Below, piece after piece: positions 59,101 through 64,000 of a stretch of DNA of 64,000 bases; the stretch's first letter is position 1; the number at the start of each line of letters is the position of its first letter. The position numbers were made by a program, and so were the translations under genes. The notes below the pieces were generated by a model. The model was not told the origin of the DNA, did no database searches, and saw nothing but the letters and a program-made list of their open reading frames with translations. Source of the stretch: Ophiosphaerella korrae (taxonomy: Eukaryota; Ascomycota; Dothideomycetes; Pleosporales; Phaeosphaeriaceae); NCBI GenBank assembly GCA_028456385.1, contig JALNQF010000011.1, positions 372,001-436,000 on the forward strand. The letters are read 5' to 3'.

Positions 59101-60302
59101 TTTCTAAGCCTTATATACGTCGTAAGGCTTTTAAGGTGTTACGAAGACTACTCTATCTATATATACTAGCTGCGGCGGCGGTAGCGGCGTTACTAGCCGG
59201 CCTTGGACTTGCGACGATAAGAGTACACGCTCTGGATTGTATAGAACATGACCAGTAGCGCGCCAGCCAGCGAGTATATTCGGCGCACTCAATCCAGAGA
59301 GGCGAGCTCTATAATAAGCTTGTATAAAGCGCTCTTTTTTAACTAGCGCAGCGTCGTCAAGAGCTGATAGAGCTTGTATTTAGTCGCAATATTTTAACTT
59401 AGCAACACTAAATAGAGTAAGGTCTAATGAAAGTGGATTGACCAATGTACGTAGGGCTTATATGTTCGCATTGGCCGGATCCACTTGTAAAAGTATAATA
59501 TAGCCCTGTCGATGGGGCTTCGTCTGCCGCAAAGGCTTGCAGAGAAGCAAGGTATACGCTAGCGTACGGTAAGTGAGGAAAGGATAAGTAACGTTCTTTA
59601 TTGTATCTATCGTACGCAGTTAAGATAGGTGTTGTATATATATGTTTCCGTGCATAGGCCCTTAGGCCTGTGCGTTCTCCTACCCTGATACCGTGCGTGA
59701 CAGCTCGTCCATCGGTTTAGGCTGGCGCGCACGGACAAGCCCTGACGTTTCCAGGAATTAGTTATAGGCCAATATTTCCGCAGGTTAATTATAGGCTAAC
59801 ATTGTTTCTACAGCTAGCTATAAGCTTAACTAACTAAGCTGGCTACGAGCTTGACTACGAGCTGCGAGCTTTACTAACTACGAGCTTGACTAACTAACTA
59901 GTGTTCGCTGATGGAAGTGAGCCGCATGGTCGACAGCAAGGTATTTTCTCTCTATAGCTACCTTTTTAGAACTCCTAAGAGACTTATAGCTTGTATACTT
60001 AAGAGATAACTTATTATTTACCAGCCTAAGGAAGTGTAAGGGGTCGCGGTTACTGGCTCCTAAGGATGGCCCTGTAGGAGGGCCCTTCGTGCTATGGATG
60101 CGGCAACGTGCTAGATGTCACGGATTGGAGTTGGTTATTCACCCGCTGATCGAGTCACGTGTCCAGATTGTGTTCAGCCTCGTAACAGGAAGATGATAAT
60201 AACCCTGCACGGCTTAGCTAGGCGCTATGTGTCCTCTTATTTGGAAAAGACATATCATTAGCCTACAACAGCGGGTCAGCGCCCTACACTAAATCTCACA
60301 AC
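59101..60302. other. Transposon debris, no gene
   Basis: No coding frame recognised. It holds a 10-base inverted repeat (59230-59239 and 59290-59299, CTCTGGATTG/CAATCCAGAG), a second imperfect inverted repeat at about 59429-59491, tandem ACGAGCTTGACTA-type units at 59810-59900, and at 59950-60013 a stretch that matches 63200-63262 apart from transitions. Confidence 0.55.
59429..59491. repeat. Short imperfect inverted repeat
   Basis: AAGTGGATTGACCAATG on the left and CATTGGCCGGATCCACTT on the right are inverted copies that differ at the centre, about 20 bases apart. They resemble two DNA-transposon ends facing each other, or the remains of one excised element. Confidence 0.5.
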
Positions 60303-63050
60303 ATGGCGCTGAGTAATTACCGGTTCTGCCCTCCGGAATATATGACGGTCGGTAGCAGTTCAACACCAGAAGCCGCCGCACGCCTCGTGTCCATGCTGAA
60401 CTATGACCCTAGCTATGGAGAGAGTGGTGCTTCGAACTGGCATTCCCGCATCAGTGAGGACCGGCCGTCGCCCTCTCCAACACCTATGCTTTCGGCCGAG
60501 TCAAATTTTTCAGATCACGACCGACAGCGCAGTCATATCTTGCAGTCACGATACGAAAAACAAGAATGCGCTCGGTTGCGCCATTCATGGCACCATCGAC
60601 ACGTTGAAGGGTTTTCAGGAGATGAATCTAAAGTGGCCCGCCCACTATTATACCCCCCAGCCCGAGACCCCTAAAGAACGTCAGAATGAGCCCAGGCCGG
60701 GACTGCAGCACACTCAATCCGCAATAGGTGACTTGGATCCCGTTGGCTCCCCCGGCCGCCCACGACCGCCACGACGTGCAGGAACGAGCATCGAGGAATC
60801 TGCGGCCGAATCAAGCTTGGCAGCTTCCAAGGAGCGCAAGGAAGAATCTCGGCTGGTGACATTAAAGTTGGCCCACGACTCTTCGGTTTTAAAATTGGAA
60901 TTGCGTGTGAGTGGCCGGACACAGTCAGATCTAGTAGTGCACTCTTTGGAGAAAAACTCCATTGCGTCACTCCTCGACGGTCAGATTCAGCAGAGTATAC
61001 GACATCTTTGCTCCATCAAAGAACGAATTGACGACACGCCGAGCAAGGTTCTTGTGACGGGTGATCTTAATGCGGGAAAGTCGACGTTCTGCAATGCACT
61101 TCTTCGCCGCAAAGCCCTCCCGGAAGGCCAGCAACCATGTACAAGCATATTCTGCGAGGTCCTAGATTTTAGGGAGAATAGTGGAGTTGAAGAAGTTTAT
61201 GCAGTTCCCATCGGCTCAACATAACCGCCGCGACGAGAGCACACGTTGTTTTCGATCTCAAGGATTTAGAGAAGATTGTTATTGACAACAAGCATTTCTC
61301 GCAATCTAAAGTGTATATCAAAGACATACGAGATGTTGGTGGGTCGATCCTCAATAATGGGGTTATCGATATTGCTCTCATTGATGCACCGGGCTTAAGT
61401 GCAGACTTACTTAAGACTACCGCCGTGTTTGCCCGTCAAGAGGAGATCGATGTAGTCATCTTCGTCGTGTCCGCAGCAAACCACTTCACCGAGTCTGCTA
61501 AAAACTTCATTTCCAGCGCTGCTCAAGAAAAGGCCCATATGTTTATGGTGGTGAACGGCTTTGATGTCATCCGCGATCAGAAACGATGTGAAGAAATGAT
61601 CCTCAAGCAAGTGTACGGACTCAGCCCTGCCACGTTCAAGGAATCCAGCGAGTTGGTGCATTTCGTCTCAAGCAATGCCATCCCCATATACGGAGGTGGA
61701 GGTTCACCGCTGGATGATGGCGATGACAGCTTAGACGAAGGAAAAGGCAAAGGCAAGGAAGCAGAAAAGCTACGTGACTTTGCGAACCTCGAGACATCTC
61801 TTCAGCGTTTCGTGCTGGAAAAGCGAGCAAGATCCAAGCTGGCCCCCGCGAAGACTTATCTTTTGAATGTGCTGGGAGACCTGCACAATCTCGCCACAGT
61901 AAATCGAGGTGTGTCAGACACTGAGCTGACCCGCATCCAGAAGGAGATGGACGCGCTCGAGCTAGAGTTTGAAGAGTCGAAGAAGTCGCGCACAGAAGCT
62001 GGAGAGGCGGTAGACCGAATACTCGAGGATAATACATCAGAGGTCTACAGACACACTCGAAACACAATCAGCGCAAGCATCGCAAGAGTTGGGGAACAAG
62101 ATTTAGGCATCGAATATCCTGGACTGTTCTCTGCTTATCAGTATGCCGAAAGCATCAGAGACTCAATCCTCCATGAAATCACGGAAACCGTGCGTTTGTG
62201 CGAGGAGCACGCCCGGTCCCAGACTGTTAAGGGTTACAATGGTATTAAGAACTTGGGAATCCTACATCTTGGCAACAGATTTTATGCCGATGTCATGTCC
62301 CGCCCGGAGAGGATGTTTCGAAAGTCGGCGCATGCGCTTGCCCGGCAAGTAGACGTTGAAATTGAGCTGCTAGACTTCTTTAATGTTGCGAGCCTATGGG
62401 AGCGGCAAGAGGAGGTCGCTGGTACCAGCATGGCGGTGACGGTTGCAGGCGTAGTTGGAGGTCGACTAGTGGGCGGTGTAGGCTGGTTTAATGGTGCTCT
62501 CGGTGCTACAAAGGTTATGGGCTCCAATAACATGAGGAGGCTATTGGTTCCTGGCCTCATTCTAGGTGGTAAGTTGGCTAAGTGCTATCTTGAGAAGACT
62601 GCTAACGTTCATAGTTGCTATCGGGGTATCCTACATACTGGCATCCGTGCCCAAGTCATTACCGCATCGACTCAGTGCAAAGCTGGCTCAGCAGCTGGCG
62701 GCCATCGACTACACCCACCAAAATGCACTGCGAATTAGCCCCGAGGTCCGCCGTGTACTCAAAGGCCTGGCTAACGACGTCCGCATTGGTCTGCAGCGGA
62801 ACATAGAGAAGCTTCAACTCAAAAAGTAGGAGATGAACAAAGTCAGAATCGAGACTGAAGTAGCACACAAGTATTCTAGCAGCCTTGTCCGTAGCAGCAA
62901 TGATTTGCACCAGATGGTGCAGAGAGTAGACTTCGAAGCGGCGCCACCAACTGTATTTGCTGGCGCGAGCGGTTCAAATAGAGTTTTTTTTTTTAGAAGT
63001 TTATACAGTAGTTTATACAGCACAGTATTACGATTCCGCAACCACGGTTG
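60303..63050 (+). pseudogene. Second mitofusin copy (Fzo1-like), broken
   Basis: Dynamin-family GTPase resembling fungal Fzo1, the outer-membrane protein that fuses mitochondria. The reading shifts frame at least twice. A 5' part opens MALSNYRFCPPEYMTV and passes into a second frame near 60550 at AIHGTIDTLKGFQEMNLKWP. GTPase marks follow: VTGDLNAGKSTFCNALLRRK (P-loop, about 61055), QQPCTSIFCEVLDF, a frameshift region at about 61205-61260, VFDLKDLEKIVIDN, ALIDAPGLS and VVNGFDVIRDQKRC. Then a long helical part, AGTSMAVTVAGVVGGRLVGG before the membrane anchor, a normal intron (62569-62614), ASVPKSLPHRLSAKL and RVLKGLANDVRIGLQRN. TAG at 62827-62829 stops it where relatives continue with a Gln-like residue, and homology continues to about 62975. 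A working Fzo1 is expected elsewhere in the genome. Confidence 0.82.
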
Positions 63051-64000
63051 AAGTTCCAGAGAAACTTCGGCAAGTCACGAGTCTCACGCAGTCTTAGATA
63101 GTCTTATCGGGTCTTATAATATAAGAAGCACGAAAGGGGGTTGTGTGAGCACTAAGAGCCTAGCTAAGGGGCTAGCCGCACAAGCAGCATGCTGGCGGCC
63201 CAACTTGTTGCCTCTTCAGAACTCTTGAGAGACTCACGGCCCGGTATGCTTGAGAGATGACTTTTTGTTCGCTCTGTCTGATCGATGGCACAAGGCAGCG
63301 GATGGGGGGACACATTTCACATCTGTAATTCAATAACCGACCTTTCTGAATTGCAGTATACTGCTTGAGCTTAAGAATTATTGACTCCCTAGCATCTACA
63401 GACTAGGCTTGTTCATAGCTATTTACAATATACATGCGTAGCTTTCGGGCGCTGTGAGAGACGAAATCTGAAGGCGTATGATCTTTGCTTTCGTGCTTTG
63501 TGCGTGCTATAACAGACGCAAAAAGTCGAGTACAATTTGTCGCCTGACAAGCCTCCAGCTTCGACAAGAGGCAGGCCAGGGAGGGTAAGGCTCCGAACCA
63601 TTGTACCAAACCCATAGCTTCGGTAGATCTTGGTGCCACACCAAATACAAGTAAAGAGCCGTTGTGGGTCTTCAGATGGTGTCCAATCAAACCAAGTCGA
63701 CAAGTTTTATGCATTATCGAAGACCTCGGGATGAGACTTTGTCTCCGATGCCTCACAACAGAACAAGGCGAAGACGAAAAAGGACTTTCAGATCCTGCTT
63801 GCTGGCACAAGCTCCCTCACCGTTCATGCTCATCTATATCCTTCTCCTCAGGGAGGCCGTCGCAGCTACACACCCATCGCAGATTGTGAACTTTGAAGTT
63901 TCGCTGCTGTTGCTTCGAGGAGCGCAGAATTGGAGTCTGATATGTCGACAGCTACACCCCCATCTGAACCCAACGTTCTAAGGGGTGTTATAATCTACTT
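63051..64000. other. Transposon debris, no gene
   Basis: Contains the 63200-63262 copy of the repeat seen at 59950-60013 and an interval of short frames on both strands. A minus-strand frame at 63700-63420 has STWFDWTPSEDPQRLFTCIW, which may be part of a degraded repeat-encoded protein, but nothing was identified. The window ends in undetermined sequence. Confidence 0.45.

Noticed and set aside
1..64000. CRISPR arrays, operons, riboswitches, rRNA genes
   Set aside because: Split genes with short introns show this is eukaryotic nuclear DNA; no regular spaced repeats or rRNA-like segments were seen.

Overview
The window looks like nuclear DNA of a filamentous ascomycete, most likely a Dothideomycete-like Pezizomycotina. 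Genes are split by introns of about 45-65 nt with GT...AG ends and CTAAC-like branch sites. The families present are typical of such fungi: GH3 beta-glucosidase, CYP505, zinc-cluster regulator, DHA1 transporter, HET-domain and NACHT-ankyrin proteins, pogo-type transposases. Many broken genes carry C-to-T or G-to-A type nonsense changes, as expected where RIP has acted. Exon-intron models below were built by eye from reading frame, splice consensus and family knowledge; no alignment or database search was run.

Layout. 1-9.4 kb: a secreted GH3 beta-glucosidase (1777-4585), a 347-bp inverted-repeat element (5571-5917), a membrane-anchored kelch protein (6369-8454) and a possible small secreted protein. 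9.9-31 kb is accessory: a DUF3632-like pseudogene, an intact CYP505 P450-reductase fusion (12335-15863), a decayed class III aminotransferase and a possible P450 relic beside it, an AT-rich kinase relic, a NACHT-ankyrin gene with two in-frame stops and a perfect 198-bp repeat, and a zinc-cluster transcription factor. 31.1-35.6 kb: an MDR oxidoreductase and SPT5. 36.6-46 kb is accessory again: a pogo/Fot1-like transposase with eight stops but an open frame throughout, a HET-domain pseudogene, a C2H2 zinc-finger gene with a probable GC-AG intron, and a DHA1 transporter. 46.4-48.1 kb holds a coiled-coil protein of unknown role. 49.5-58.7 kb is a conserved housekeeping block: APN2, COX13, APC5, CIA30 and RIM2. 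58.7-64 kb returns to transposon debris around a broken second mitofusin (Fzo1-like) copy.

How the genes relate. COX13, CIA30 and RIM2 all serve mitochondria, and CIA30/RIM2 share one divergent promoter. SPT5, APN2 and APC5 are general nuclear functions. In the accessory islands the self/non-self recognition genes (NACHT-ankyrin, HET) and a possible secondary-metabolite remnant (CYP505, aminotransferase, P450) are mostly disabled by transition-type stops, while CYP505, the kelch protein, the zinc-cluster regulator and the DHA1 pump still read as intact. No single new intact system is evident. The strongest leads are the recently homogenised ankyrin array, the shared mutational signature, the duplicated mitofusin, and the GC-AG intron inferred from zinc-finger geometry.
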